64,000 nt of DNA from Laguncularia racemosa (GCA_037954665.1 JBBMOL010000057.1:3472001-3536000); one strand, 5' to 3'. Counted from the first letter of the stretch, positions 47,340 to 58,937 are shown. Translations and numbers: made by a program. Notes: generated from the sequence alone by a model not told the origin.

Positions 47340-47590
47340 GAGAGAAATTGTATATATGTGTGGTTTATTTTTTTATTATTATTTTTTTCAACACGGGCTG
47401 TTGCACGGCCATGCTCAGGTCGTGCTGATATCAAAAGTTATACAGAACGTGTTATATGTGGAGCCCTAGCTTCAGCACGGCCATGCTCATGGCCATGTTG
47501 ACTTCAAAAATTAAACAGAACCTTTGATAAAGTCAGCCCTGGCTCCAACACGGCTATGCTCGTGGCTATGTTGATTAAGGAAACTCCACA
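47340..47590 (-). promoter_or_regulatory. Internal U3-like module (dyads, TATA, CT-rich leader)
   Basis: On the minus strand, dyads built from TCAGCACGGCC and GGCCATGTTGA types (47391-47580) are followed about 35 bp later by CATATATAC (near 47350-47358) and then a CT-rich run (about 47318-47345). This is the same order and spacing as in the element's LTR, but in internal DNA between the pol remnant and the 3' region. It could be an internal promoter or a captured LTR piece. Confidence 0.5.
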
Positions 47591-47906
47591 TACTCTCTTT
47601 AAATTATGCATAGCTTTGAGTATTGATTGTGTGGAGGAAAATTAAGACATGCCCAAGCCAATAGACAACAACTATGATCGTCGTGCACTTCTAAAAGTGT
47701 AAATGAACGTAGAGAGAGACTTACCAAATGCACTTAGTGATTAAAATTTAAACTTCTACACTTGTCATTGGCGCTTGCCCACACTTAAAGATTACTCTTG
47801 CTCTCTTCAAATAAGCTTAAAAACTCCCCATAAGATCTGCAAATTTCTAAAAATAATAAACTTAGGATAGTGACAACAAAAGGAAAATAAAAGAAATGCT
47901 ACATAC

Positions 47907-48480
47907 CTAAGTTAGACATGAGTTGCCTCCCAAGAAGCACACTTGTTTAACGTCGTTGGCTCGACGCTCTTCACTTTCTTCCACTAAGTCTCTAGTAGTT
48001 GGAGATCCGATTCCTCCTAGTCTTTGGCACCACTTACATTGGATTAACCTAGCCACTATCAAATATGGTGCAAAAAAGTCCAGTGTCAAGAAGTTTGATC
48101 ACCTCCTTCTTAACCACCTCCTTCATATTAAGATTTAGTCGTCTTTGTAGTTACACTACAAGCTTAAATCCTTCTTCTAATAAAATTTTGTGAGTATAGA
48201 AGGAGGAGTTGATACCTTTTATATCAGATATTTTCCAAGCAATGGCTCACTTGTGTGCTCTTAGGACTGTGAGTAATTGGTCTTTCTACTCTTGAGATAA
48301 ATTTAAGGTTATAATAACTAGTAAGTTAGAGTCTTTTATAAGGAAAGCATATTCGAGATACTCTGGTAATTGTTTCAATTCCAACCCTAGTGGCTCTTTT
48401 ATAGAAGTTTTAAGTCTCGCCTCATTTTCTATTCTCACCTTTTCAAACCCATGCTAAGGTGTAACATCTTCTGAAGCATC
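47907..48480 (-). pseudogene. Athila/Tat-like RT N-terminal fragment and pol deletion junction
   Basis: The minus strand reads PEYLEYAFLIKDSNLLVII, AIAWKISDIKGI and NMKEVVKKEVIKLLDTGLF, the start of Athila-type RT, with stops. After about 48000 the reading passes into RANDVKQVCFLGG, encoded by the conserved ACGTTAAACAAG-CTTGGGAGGCAAC motif that normally lies after integrase. The RT core, RNase H and integrase are therefore deleted and the two sides fused. The element must rely on another for replication. Confidence 0.8.
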
Positions 48481-48483
48481 AAG

Positions 48484-49290
48484 CTACTCAATGAGTAGCA
48501 CAACCTCTGGGTTATCTGCATCTTTCTTCTCCTCCAATGTCAAGCTCCACTCTAACTCATCTTTGCTCAAAACTTCCTTCATATGCTCATCTACTGACAT
48601 ATCGACAACATCAATAGAGTAACAAGAGTCATCAATGCACATGAAGTGTTTCATAATAATAGCCATTTGGATTACCATCTCTTCATCACCAATTCTCAAA
48701 GTAAGCTTGCCTCCTTCCACATCAACCATTGCCTTGGTAGTGGCTAAGAATGGTCTCCCAATTATCAGAGGGATATCCCCATCCTCATCCATTTCTAGAA
48801 CTACAAAGTCGACAAGGTAGATGAAATTCCCTACCTTTACCAAGACATCCTTGATTATCCCCTTGAGAATTTTTATAGAGCGGTCAGCAAGCTACAAACT
48901 CATCCTAGTCGATGTTAGGTTAGAAAGTCCTAACTTCTTGAAAAAGGAGTATGGCATTAAATTAATGCTGGCCCCAAGATCAACTAAGGCCTTATCAACT
49001 GAAGTATCACCTATGAGACATGAAATTATGAAACTACTCAAATCCCTTAGCTTTGGAGGAAGTTTATTCTGAATGGTAGATGAGCAATTTGCATCAACTT
49101 CTATGGCAGATACATCCTTCAACTTCTACTTGTTAGATAGAAGCTCCTTTAAGAACTTAGCATATTTTGGCATTTGTGAAAGTGCCTCTACAAATGGAAT
49201 GTTAATGTGCAGTTGTTTAAATAGATCGAGGAATTTACCAAACTACTCTTGTCTTTGCTCTGGTTGAGGTGAGCTGGATAAGGGATTTTT
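48484..49290 (-). pseudogene. Athila/Tat-like protease region
   Basis: Two adjoining frames on the minus strand carry CSSTIQNKLPPKLRD and KALVDLGASINLMPYSFFKKL (48892-49122), then VDFVVLEMDEDGDIPLIIGR with PFLATTKAMVDVEGGKLTL (48484-48843). These are the retropepsin-like aspartic protease motifs of Athila/Tat elements. The active site reads DLGAS in place of the common DTGA/DSGA; DLGAS is usual in this lineage. One stop separates the frames. Confidence 0.88.
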
Positions 49291-50444
49291 GGCACATGTT
49301 CTTTAACAGCCGGTGGTGATCTCCTCTCAGGATGTATTTCTTAAGTGTCATTTTCTCCTTTTCAATAGGTTGATTATCCTTTTGCTTCTTTTCATGCTAC
49401 TGTTCAGATGGTAACTCTTTCCCGCTTCTCAATGTAATGGCTTTTACCTGTTCCCTTAGATTGTTTTTCATGTTATTAGGAAGAGAGGTGGGTTCTCTTA
49501 GACATCATCTTAGCCAATTGGCCAATTTACTTCTCAAGATTATGAATCAAGGCCTCTTGATTATGATGTCTAACATTAGAGCTTTGGATGATTTGATTCA
49601 AAATATCCTCTAAGTTACTCTTTTTTTCTTGTTGAGGTGGTTGCGTTGAAGGAAGCGATAAAGGCTAATAAAGTGGCGACCGTTGCTTTGAATACCCTGA
49701 TGGTGGTAGATTAGCTCTCTGATAGTCCTGGTTTCCATAAGACAGATTCGAATGACTTTTTATCCCCAAATGGTAGGTGTTACCATACTAAATATATTAT
49801 TGTCTGGTTGAATTCCCAAGATAATCCACCTATTCATATTGCTCAAATAGATTTACACCCTCCTTAAGGTCTCCCATTCGATGTTATTATGGTTATGATC
49901 CTTAGGGATTCTTGAGATTTGCAACTTAGTGACCCAAAGCTTCCATCTTAGCTAGCAAAGTAGTTATTACATCTACTTCGTACATTCCCGCCGCTTTTTG
50001 CTTACTCTTGCCACGACCCCACTAATAATTATTTCTTGCCATGTTAGCAAATAGCTTCAATGAGTCTTTCGGAGTCTTAATATTCAATGTACCACCAGCT
50101 GCGGCATCTACCAAGTGATGGGTAGCTGGATTTAACCCATTTAAAAATGTCTGAACTTGCATCCATGTGGGCAACTGGTGATGTGGACACTTTCTCAATA
50201 ATTATGTCCATCCCTGCCAAGCATCATATATTGTTTCATGATCTTGTTAATTGAAAGAGGAGATGTCATTCCGAAGCTTTGCGGTCTTACATAGTGGGAA
50301 ATAATTGTCCAAAAATTCCTTTACCGTGTCATCCCAAGTAATCAAAGCCCCAAGACCTAATGACTGAAACCAAGTCTTAACCTTCCCTCTTAATGAAAAC
50401 AGGAACAATCTTGTACACAGTGCTTCATCCGTCATCCCATTGTT
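49291..50444 (-). pseudogene. Athila/Tat-like gag, C-terminal part
   Basis: The reading GMTDEALCTRLFLFSLRGKV, WFQSLGLGALITWDDTVKEF and TAKLRNDISSF (50247-50442) is the conserved retrotransposon gag core. Downstream to 49291 it decays with several stops. The N-terminal part of gag lies across a solo LTR at 51487-51709. Confidence 0.85.
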
Positions 50445-51486
50445 TGATGTGCCTAATTCCACTTAGAAGCAGAATTAAAAGACTCAAGAAAAAGCAATCT
50501 CAAGTCAACAACAAACCGGCTCCACAAGGGGCAAAATTCACGTGAACCCTAGTGAAGATGTAATGAATTCCAAATGCTTAATGTTACAATTATAATACCA
50601 CAATGATAATCTCTTCTAATAACACCCTAATCACATATAATCCCACAAAAATAATCCAAAAATTCAAAAGAAAACCTCAATTCTAAGGACTCCTTTCCAC
50701 AAGTGAAAATCACGTTTTCAAGATGAATTCTCAAGGATGACTCGAATTCAATTGCAAGGGATCTTAATTAAACACAAGAATTCGACAACAATTAGAAGCA
50801 AATCTGTCCAAGAACTATCTCAATTCACCCCTAAATATGACACACTAGAGAAGAAAAGAAATCACAACAAAATGAAATCGATACAACTCACAATTTCAAG
50901 GTGTTACACTCGCCACAATTTCAACTCTTGGGATTGAAATTGATAAGAGTCTAATGACAATTAGGAACCCTAATTCTCACGTGAATATGAAGTGTATAAT
51001 CTGCAAAATATGGCCTCCTCAAACCCTCTCTTAAGCAAGTATTTATACTTGCTACTCCTAAGGTTAAAAAGTGCTCAAAATTACAAGTTTGCCACTTTTA
51101 AGGTGGCTAACCTTAAATGAAAATTACAAGGAAATAAAAGTGTCCTAAAACCAAAATACAACCAAAATAGTTCATAAAAGAAGAAATATATAAAAGAAAT
51201 GGTCTTCAAGATGCCGGTCTTCTATAGGATCCATCGGCCCAGCTCATCGCTGGTTCAGGTCGGTCTATGGATAACCCATAAGCTGAGTCTGAGGGAGTTT
51301 GTCCATTGCCCTATAAAATATGATAAGTGTGTCTGTTGGAAAACACAATACAAGAATAATAGAAAAGAGGTTAATATATAAATAATTCCGAGGTCGATCT
51401 GCTCAAAATGGGCCCTCATCGCCAAAATTTGAATTCCTTTAGTTCTTGCCCTAATGATAGGTCTTGTCGGATTTTGATTCCTATCA
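50445..51486 (-). mobile_element. Solo LTR (1,042 bp) nested in the Athila-like gag
   Basis: The ends are TGATGTGCC...CCTATCA, flanked by a perfect 5-bp duplication TTGTT (50440-50444 and 51487-51491). The gag reading on both sides joins in frame when this block and one TTGTT are ignored. On the minus strand AGTATAAATACT (51038-51049) is a likely TATA box; GC-rich inverted half-sites (AGACCG/CGGTCT, CCAGC/GCTGG) lie upstream at about 51205-51275. Minus orientation is inferred from the TATA box. Confidence 0.85.
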
Positions 51487-52028
51487 TTGTTCTTGAAAGT
51501 TTCACAAATCTCCAAAAATGTCTAAATGTGAGCATGGGGATCTTCATCAGGTAGTCCATTGAACTGACAATATTTTGTAGCAGTTGAATCACCACACCTT
51601 TAATCTCGAAATTATTGGCCCCAATAGGAGGCTTAACAATGGTTGGACATGTGCCATCTAGTGTAGGCCTTGCATACTCAATATTTGTCTTTAGTATATC
51701 CTCAGTCATTACTTCTTGTACCTATACCTCTATTAGCTCTTCTTCTTTAACCTCTATTGCCACTGCTATATCACCTTCTCCCCTCTCACTAACTAACTAC
51801 CCAAAAGATTCGGCAGTTGTATTCCTTTGAAGTCGGCGCAATGTTTTCTCAATCTCAGGATCTAGATCAAGAATGTCAGAGGGAAGATTCCTTGTCATAC
51901 ACTGCAAAAGGCAACCAAGTGCGAATTAGAACTTTTCAAAAGATGGAGAGAAGAAAAATAGATAAAACAAATAAAAAAATGACTAAAGTAGTAGATACTA
52001 TGATTTTTCCTAATATTGCCTTGCTAAG
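51487..52028 (-). pseudogene. Athila/Tat-like gag N-terminal part and leader
   Basis: An open frame starting at ATG 51709 reads YARPTLDGTCPTIVKPPIGA, NNFEIKGVVIQLLQ and then the ETFKNN end of the first gag segment at the solo LTR. The ARP-L-G---IV-P----NNFE pattern is typical of Athila/Tat gag. The 5' leader lies between the frame and the primer site, and contains no recognised feature. Confidence 0.8.
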
Positions 52029-52046
52029 TCCCCGGCAACAGCGCCA
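52029..52046 (-). promoter_or_regulatory. Athila/Tat-like primer-binding site (tRNA-Asp)
   Basis: On the minus strand TGGCGCTGTTGCCGGGGA matches the tRNA-Asp primer site TGGCGCCGTTGCCGGGGA at 17 of 18 bases. It sits six bases inside the 5' LTR. The mismatch is a C-to-T change. Confidence 0.92.
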
Positions 52047-52052
52047 AAAACT

Positions 52053-53385
52053 TGATGTTGCGCTCGAATCTAACCGATCGTTTAGGTTTTAAATTTATAA
52101 CCAATAAAATTTACTATCGAGCTAGGTAATGTACCTATCAATTATAGTATAGATTTAAGATGTGTCCTCCTCTAGGATCTAGAAAACAAGTACTAGTATT
52201 ACCTTTCTCTACTATCTAGTCTAATTTATGATGTGGGAATTATGTATTAAATTAACAACTAAAAAATTCTAGTAACCCTAAAATTGAATGATATTGTCTT
52301 AAAAATGTATTCAATCATAAAATATACCCCTCATCTTGTTCCACCCTAACCCTTATATTCTCAAAATAAGATATTGATTAACAAATCAATTTACACTTTG
52401 CACTGCAGGAATTCTCAAGTAAAATCAATTACTCCCTCAAGTTAATCAATTCATAATCATGCATAAGATAATGGAGACCTCTCCCTTACTACCGTTATGC
52501 AAGATCTCATTAAGTTCGTAATTCCAATAAATTGCAGAAAATCAATATTTTCCTACCTCTAGGTAAAACATATAATCTCTCTATTCATGAAGATTTAATT
52601 TACTAGACGAAACCTCTTTCAATCTAATAAAAATCAAACATGCAATTAATTTGCATGCATAAATCAATCACAAGAACAATGGAAACACATGAATAGATGC
52701 AAAGATATAAATAATTCATTAATCAACCAATGGTTCAACACATAAGTTAGTGTTTCACCAGATGAAAGATATAAAGAATTGCTCCTCCATGGAGTTTACA
52801 ATAAAAACAAAGAATCTAAAGAAATAAAGTTGATTCATGCTAAAAAGAATAATCCCTTGTTGTTTTGTGATCTCCAATGATGCTCGAACAATTCTCCTCT
52901 TGAACATCGTAATAAAGCTCCCCTAGGGTTTCCAAAATGAAGCCAGAAGGAAAGAAGTCTTTTTAAAATAAAACAAAGCGTCTATTTATATTTTTTGCAA
53001 AAACAGGGTTCAACACGACCGTACTCGAAGCCGTGCTGACTTCAGAACACGTTATTTTTCATTGCCCAGTTTAGCACGACTTCCAACATGACCGTACTGG
53101 GGGCAAGGTTGAAAAAAATTAGCTATTGGTCATTTTTTTCATCCAGCACTGGTGTCTGCATGGGTTGTGCTGAAGTTGCGTTGAACTGAAAATCAATTTT
53201 CTTCATTTTTCGCCAAATTTCACCTCACCTTTGCTCATATCATCCTTAAACCTTTCTTTTGTCTCCATTGATGCCTGAAATTGAAATTTAATCATACAAG
53301 TACCCATTTCTTCACAAATTACATGAAATTCATATAAAATTATAACTAATAAGCACTAGAATTAAGGGTCTTCTGATACTTATCA
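52053..53385 (-). repeat. Athila/Tat-like 5' LTR
   Basis: It pairs with 44328-45658. The TATA box (minus) is at 52983-52990 and the dyad cluster at 53008-53110, including CAACACGACC/AGCCGTGCTG-like half-sites. Confidence 0.92.
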
Positions 53386-53390
53386 AATTC

Positions 53391-54030
53391 TATGCTAAAT
53401 GGGGATCGAGGGTTACTTGTGACTACTTTGGTGAAGAAGATGCTCTACAACTATGTGGGGTACTTTGTCAAGGAGCATTCGAAGGCTTTGAAGAATATGG
53501 CGAAGGATAGAACTTTCACAAAATATGCCACCAAAAAATCAATAAATGAAGCTCATGAGCTAACAACCACAAGGTTATTAACTATATCAAGCAGGATAGA
53601 CTTTTCAAAGTCCTCACAAGTAGTCATCACGTCACGAGCAAGTAAAGGGGAGTGGGCCGAATGCACATTGTTGACTTTGCCTATAACACACACAGTTGCC
53701 AAAACTGACGAATATACAAAATTCCATGGTCCTACACCTATGTAGTAACTGCCTCACTGAGGCTCGATATAACTCACTTTATACCTGGTTGGTTTAGATG
53801 GATGCATAAAGAGCTCACATATAAGAAGCATTTCATGCCTGTAGACGACGAGTTGAATTAGGAGCCAATACACTTCCCGTCACTCCGCCTAAGAGGAGAC
53901 CTCACACGGAAGAAAAGAAAGCCGAGGCTAAAAAGATACTCCATGGAGATGGACATTAGAGAGTATCCATATCAAATCACATGTAGACTTTGCCAATCAG
54001 GGGGCATGATAGAATAATGGGCCCATGTCA
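53391..54030 (+). pseudogene. MULE transposase, C-terminal part
   Basis: The reading resumes with a GDRGLLVTTLVKKMLYNYVG segment (usual pattern: ARGLPITALVQ...). It then gives a FVKEHSKAL helix, FHFPSLRLRGDLTRKKRKPR-like basic residues near 53880-53930 and a degenerate CX2C knuckle (CRLCQSGGM, near 53985-54010). The SWIM zinc-finger region is eroded. It continues the 43480-44327 fragment. Confidence 0.8.
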
Positions 54031-55920
54031 ACGTGATAATGGTAAATGATAGATACCAACATTTCATGACATTCCACATTGCATTTCTGATGCTAACATT
54101 GCCTTTTTCCCTTATACAGCTTAGGTGAAGCCTCAACCACTCCATCGACTTTGTTTTGATGTAGTAGAAGGGGGATCCTTCATGGAGGTTGATGATTCTT
54201 TTACATTTGTAATTTATTAAGAAGTTATATTAAATGTAAATTTCTTTAGACCTTTCTTAATATATTTTCACATATTCGAAGTTGTAATATTGTATATGTA
54301 TACATTATATGTGTAATAGGCAAATGCAAACATTATATATCAGACAAATGCATAGAAATTCATTAAAAAATGCTAAAATACATCAACTTGATCGTTTAAA
54401 TGGACTATATACATATTAAATGAATAACAATTTATCTATTCCTATCCTATCCTATCTCTTTCCCTTGGTGAATTGTCTAACTAACTAAGCAAAGGCATTG
54501 GTTGGTTCTCGAGACGGCCTTGGATGTGAGGTAGGAGGAGCTTTAGACTCCTGTGTTGGATGCTACTAGTGAGTATCGTCGAACATTCGCCAAGGCACAG
54601 GACTCCACTCTGTAGGTTAAGTTGATGATTCACCCTAATACATAGATTGTTTTCCAAAGCATTTTTTCTATGGAGCCGATGGTGTTAAGATAAGACCACT
54701 TATAGAATGCCAATGTGGTGTCTTGTATTGGCTGAAAATCAGCCCCGAGCTTGTATACATCACATCAAAATCAATCAGGATTTGTTGGTCCTCTATTTGA
54801 TTTTACTATGTCTCACCCAAATTTTGAAGTCGTTGTCGTCCCGTCATCCTTTGCCACGTAAGAATCGATTGTGCCTCCACATCCAACTCCTAGGTATTTT
54901 ACCAAAGACCTTAAGTAACTATTCTCACGGTTATGTCTAAATCCGACGATAAGCATATTTGTCATAACGTTTCACCCTGCAAATATGAACAAAACATAAA
55001 TTAAAGAAGAAACGGTCATGCAATTATTCACTTATGGAGTGTTAATGTAAATCGTACTTACTAGAAATCCAAGAACAGCCTCGGTACGTCCAATATATCA
55101 TCGGCCGATCTATCCATACCACTACATATAATTGTCGTGTACACCACTAGGGCCCTCCATGTGAATCACTCGATCAACCCACTATTCCTACATGTGTATA
55201 TACACTACATGCTGGACTAGCCAATCAACATCAATCCTCCCCTACAGGTTGATTTAATGGAGCACCAGCTACATGATCACTACCTGTGGGATATATTGGA
55301 ACCTACCAAACTACTTGGCCACTCGGTCCGGAAAATGCCACTCAACAATGTGGAAACATATTAGTGGTACCCAAGCCATCTAAATGTGCATACCACCTTT
55401 GTAGAAATCAGGTAAGAGATTAATTACATTCTCATCATACAACTCCCATTCCACCTAAAAGATAGGAAATTATATTCATTGTAAACAATAAATATGATGA
55501 ATTGGAAGGGAAATAAAAAATAGGTCACTGAAATACCTATGACATGTTATGCCTATCCAACGCATCTCAATATGCACCAATAATCTGGGTCGAGTGATAC
55601 TGAGTGTCCCTCCTCGTGTTCTAACATGCCCCAATGGATAACCAGATTTTATATATAGTTTGTGCCGACTAAAGGGTGCTATGTAGAGATATCTATCCCA
55701 TGCCTACACCTATAGGAGAATGGTAACCCCTCTAATCTCCTGTGTCGACAGCTATAGCGCGACATAAAGTTAAAGATATAACCACGCCAAACATGTTGAC
55801 CCTTAACTAAATGTCCCAGCAATATCAAAATGCTCCAAAAAAAGTAATTACATCGTCTGGATGAGGGCACTAGATTTATCGACAAAGATAAATCCCGCTA
55901 TCAGCTGCATTATGTATGCG

Positions 55921-56080
55921 CACGCATATATCGATGGATTTGCTCAGCATCGACATCAGGTAGGAGCATCCAAAACATATCATGTTGTCACGTCATTACG
56001 CACGCATATATCGATGGATTTGCTCAACATCGACATCAGGTAGGAGCATCCAAAACATATCATGTTGTCACGTCATTCTA
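55921..56080. repeat. Near-perfect 80-bp tandem duplication
   Basis: Copies 55921-56000 and 56001-56080 both start CACGCATATATCGATGGATT. Hand comparison shows one substitution near the middle (CAGCAT against CAACAT) and a difference at the end. It is recent compared with the surrounding decay. Confidence 0.92.
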
Positions 56081-56087
56081 ATGAGTG

Positions 56088-56101
56088 CAACCCCCCCCCC
56101 C
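56088..56101. repeat. Poly-C run
   Basis: About 13 C residues in a row in the PMD pseudogene. It is a likely site of length error in sequencing or replication. Confidence 0.85.
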
Positions 56102-56639
56102 AGTTAGGCCCTAGCTTCGCCCCCAATAATTCTTCACATATTGCACCCCAATCCAGGCAACTACTTCCTATAACTACCCAACCATCAATGGCGAGTCCTA
56201 ACTAAATCTCCACATCTTACAGGGTGATAGTAAACTCCCTTATCGGCATGTGAAATGTGTGCCTCTCTAGCCTCCATCGCTTCACCAATGCTGTAATCAT
56301 GTGTCAATCCAATAGAATGAACGGCAATGGCTTACACCTTCAAATCCCACCAAATGCAGGTATGGTTGCATTCGAGGTTCCAAGGGGATGGTGTGCTCAT
56401 CGCAACGAAGTGATAACTTGCAGTGTCGAACAACAAAGGTTGCTTGATTTTATAATGATAACAAGTGAAATGTTATACTATTTATAATGCAACATAAAGT
56501 AATCAATAAGTGAAAGGTTGTTTACCTCTCCGTCTCAGATAACGTATGATCAATGTCCCTCTTGCTACTTCAAGACTAAAGGACCGAAGGGTCCAGACTT
56601 TATCTATTATGCAAAAAGTAATATATATTAAAAAAATAG

Positions 56640-57760
56640 TATATGTTACCATTAATATCAAAATATTAACTAACGACTTATTAGCGACTATTTACTATCT
56701 AATTAATAGTTAATTAACAGTAACTAAGTTTACATCTATTTTTACAGTAACAAATAAAAATATTACATATATAATTAATATCAAACTTTTTTAGTAATTA
56801 ATTTTATGACAATTAATTAATGACATATCAACAACTAATTACTATTAATTAACTATTAAATAATAATAACTTAATTTTACAACTACTTTCACAAAAAAAA
56901 ACTCACAAACATAAACATATTTCATTTACGATTAATATAAAATTTCTCACTAGTGGTACTTAATGATAAATTAACAACTAATTACTCTCAATTAATGGTT
57001 AATTAGCAATGACTTAATTTGATAACAACTTCTACAATAACAAATAAACATATTACATTTACAATCAACACAAAATTTTTCACTACTTAATTTTCTAACA
57101 ATTAATTAATGACATATTAACAACTAATTACTATTAAGTAACAGTTAGTTAACAACAACGTAATTTTAAAACTACTTATACAAAAACTTACAAGCATATT
57201 ACATTTGTAGTCAACACAAAATTTTTTACTAATTAATTTTATAACAATTAATTAATGACATATTAACGACTAATTATCTTTAATTAATATACAATTAATA
57301 ACTACTTAATTTTATAACTACTTGTACAAAAACATACAAATATTTTATATTTGCAATCAATACAAAATTTTTCACAAATTAATTTTCTAATAATTAATTA
57401 CTTACATATAAACAACTAATTAATACTTAATTAACAACAACTTAATTTAATAACTACTTTTACAAAAATAAATTATAATAACACAAAAAGATAATTCATT
57501 ATAATCAATACAAAATTTTTTTTCCTAATTATTTTTCTAATGATTAAATAATAACTAATTAAGGACTAATTACTTCATTATTAATTATTACTTTTATAAT
57601 AATTTTCACAACAAAAAATCAAGACATTTTATTTACAGAAAATACTAAATTGTTTTTACTAGTTCATTTGCTAATGTTAACTAATGATATATTAATAACT
57701 AATTAATTATTAATTAAAAATTAATTAACAACTATTGCTACTTCAATAAATATAATGGAG
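56640..57760. repeat. AT-rich tandem repeats in the large MULE
   Basis: A diverged unit of about 110-150 bp recurs. It contains TTAATTAATGACATA(T/-)CAACAACTAATTA-like blocks, AACTTAATTTTA and ACAAAAACATACAAA motifs. It matches the repeat in the small MULE at 29540-30310. Confidence 0.75.
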
Positions 57761-58386
57761 CATTCATACAAAGTAGTATAATAGCAAAAAAAATTATTTT
57801 TTTCTCAAAAAAACATACCAAAATCTTGCTTTGCTGAAGAAGTTGAAAAATGTCTTCTAAATTTTTCTACAAACATACTTCAAGAAGCTAAAATCTATGT
57901 AAAATAAAAATTAAGAAAACAAAAAAATTCAAACAATGAAATAGAATGAAATTTGCAAAGGAAATTCAAAGATGTAAAAATGAATATTTGAACTAAGGGT
58001 TCGTATTTATATTACATACTATTGATGCGAATTTTTTTCTATGTATTGGAAATCACACGTTATGATACTGTGTAAATTTATTATATCACTTTTATAAGTT
58101 TGCAATATTACTTTATAATAATTTTATAGGTTTATAATGTTATTTTGTAATAACTTTTACAGTTTTACAGGATTCCATCATGGTCAAAAAAAAAAAAATC
58201 CTCAGTACAATTGCATTAAAGACACGGACCTCATTTGCACTTTTAGTTTTAAAAAAAAATTACACCAAAGTTGCAAATTGTATCCATATCTTTGAAACCT
58301 ATTTTAAGAATAATTATTTTATGTACAATATTTGCAAAAAATAAAAATAAAAATGCAATAGTTTAGAGTGTTTCTCTTTATTTAAT

Positions 58387-58937
58387 CTTTTGTTTGCTGG
58401 CTAAACGTTTTAGTTTTCAAATTCTTTATACACTTATATTATTTCTTTCAATGAAATTTTAATGGATAATATATATATATATATATATTATTAAACTGTT
58501 ACATAATTTTAACAAAACCAAAACTTTATCGGATTTAAATAAACATATTCACACTAATATTGAGGTAATCTAAAAATTTTCACCATGATAATTTAAATAA
58601 TTTCCTTTAGACTATAGTAAGTCATATGTAATGATTTAGACAGTTAAGTATAGATTACACTATTATCAAGGTGATCTAAAAATTTTCCCTATGATAATTT
58701 TCTTGAGGCTATAATAGTTCATTTGCAATAATAACTTGTAAATTTTAAGTACTTACTAAATATTGGAAGGGGTTAGCTAGTTAGGTAATATTAATTAAGA
58801 TAAGATGAGTACATTTAGTTTGACGTGCCATTTTTTGGGACAATAAGGACAATAATTACCGATTGATAATAACACGATAGTTCTACCAAATAGAAAATGA
58901 TTTCCGATGTTGAAATTGTACACAAAACAAGGACATG
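58387..58937. other. AT-rich spacer
   Basis: No gene. A TA tract lies at about 58470-58488, and a pair of similar segments near 58555-58590 and 58660-58700 (both with GGT/AATCTAAAAATTTT) suggests a small old duplication. Confidence 0.45.

Larger units (their letters stand above)
44328..53385 (-). mobile_element. Athila/Tat-like Gypsy element, pol-deleted, nested in the MULE
   Basis: LTRs of 1331 and 1333 bp (TGAT...ATCA) lie at 44328-45658 and 52053-53385. Flanks AATTT (44323-44327) and AATTC (53386-53390) form a one-mismatch target duplication. The primer site matches tRNA-Asp, as is usual for Athila/Tat elements. Gag, protease and the first part of RT remain; the rest of pol is gone. About the first 200 bp of the LTRs differ at roughly one base in ten by eye, so the insertion is not recent. 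A solo LTR interrupts gag. Confidence 0.92.
54480..56370 (-). pseudogene. Plant mobile domain (PMD, aminotransferase-like) gene in the MULE
   Basis: Minus-strand reading in order: PYLHLVGFEGV (about 56330-56365); TALVKRWRLERHTFHMP and EFTITL (about 56220-56295); LGLAIDGWVV; QLIAGFIFVDKSS (about 55860-55900); a GSTCLAWLYL block; WELYDENVINLLPDFYKGG; and WVPLICFHIVEWHFPDRVAK (about 55300-55360). These follow the PMD domain found in plant MULE and Gypsy elements and in host MAIN/MAIL proteins. Splice-like breaks occur near 55540/55460 and 55064. Many stops are present, one a CAA-to-TAA type. An 80-bp tandem duplication (55921-56080) disrupts the middle. It converges with the transposase. The role of PMD genes in transposons is not established. 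Confidence 0.85.
43144..58376 (+). mobile_element. Large MULE (15.2 kb) with transposase and PMD pseudogenes
   Basis: The ends are inverted repeats. The clearest shared part is a TAAAATAATTATTCTTAAAATAG-like stretch (about 43181-43203 and, inverted, about 58304-58326), with weaker outer ends of the GAGGAATGCTC type. A 10-bp direct repeat TTTATTTAAT flanks it exactly (43134-43143 and 58377-58386), within the 8-11-bp range of MULE target duplications. Inside are a broken MULE transposase (plus strand) and a convergent plant-mobile-domain gene (minus strand). A 9.06-kb Gypsy element sits in the transposase; without it the MULE is about 6.2 kb. Confidence 0.9.
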
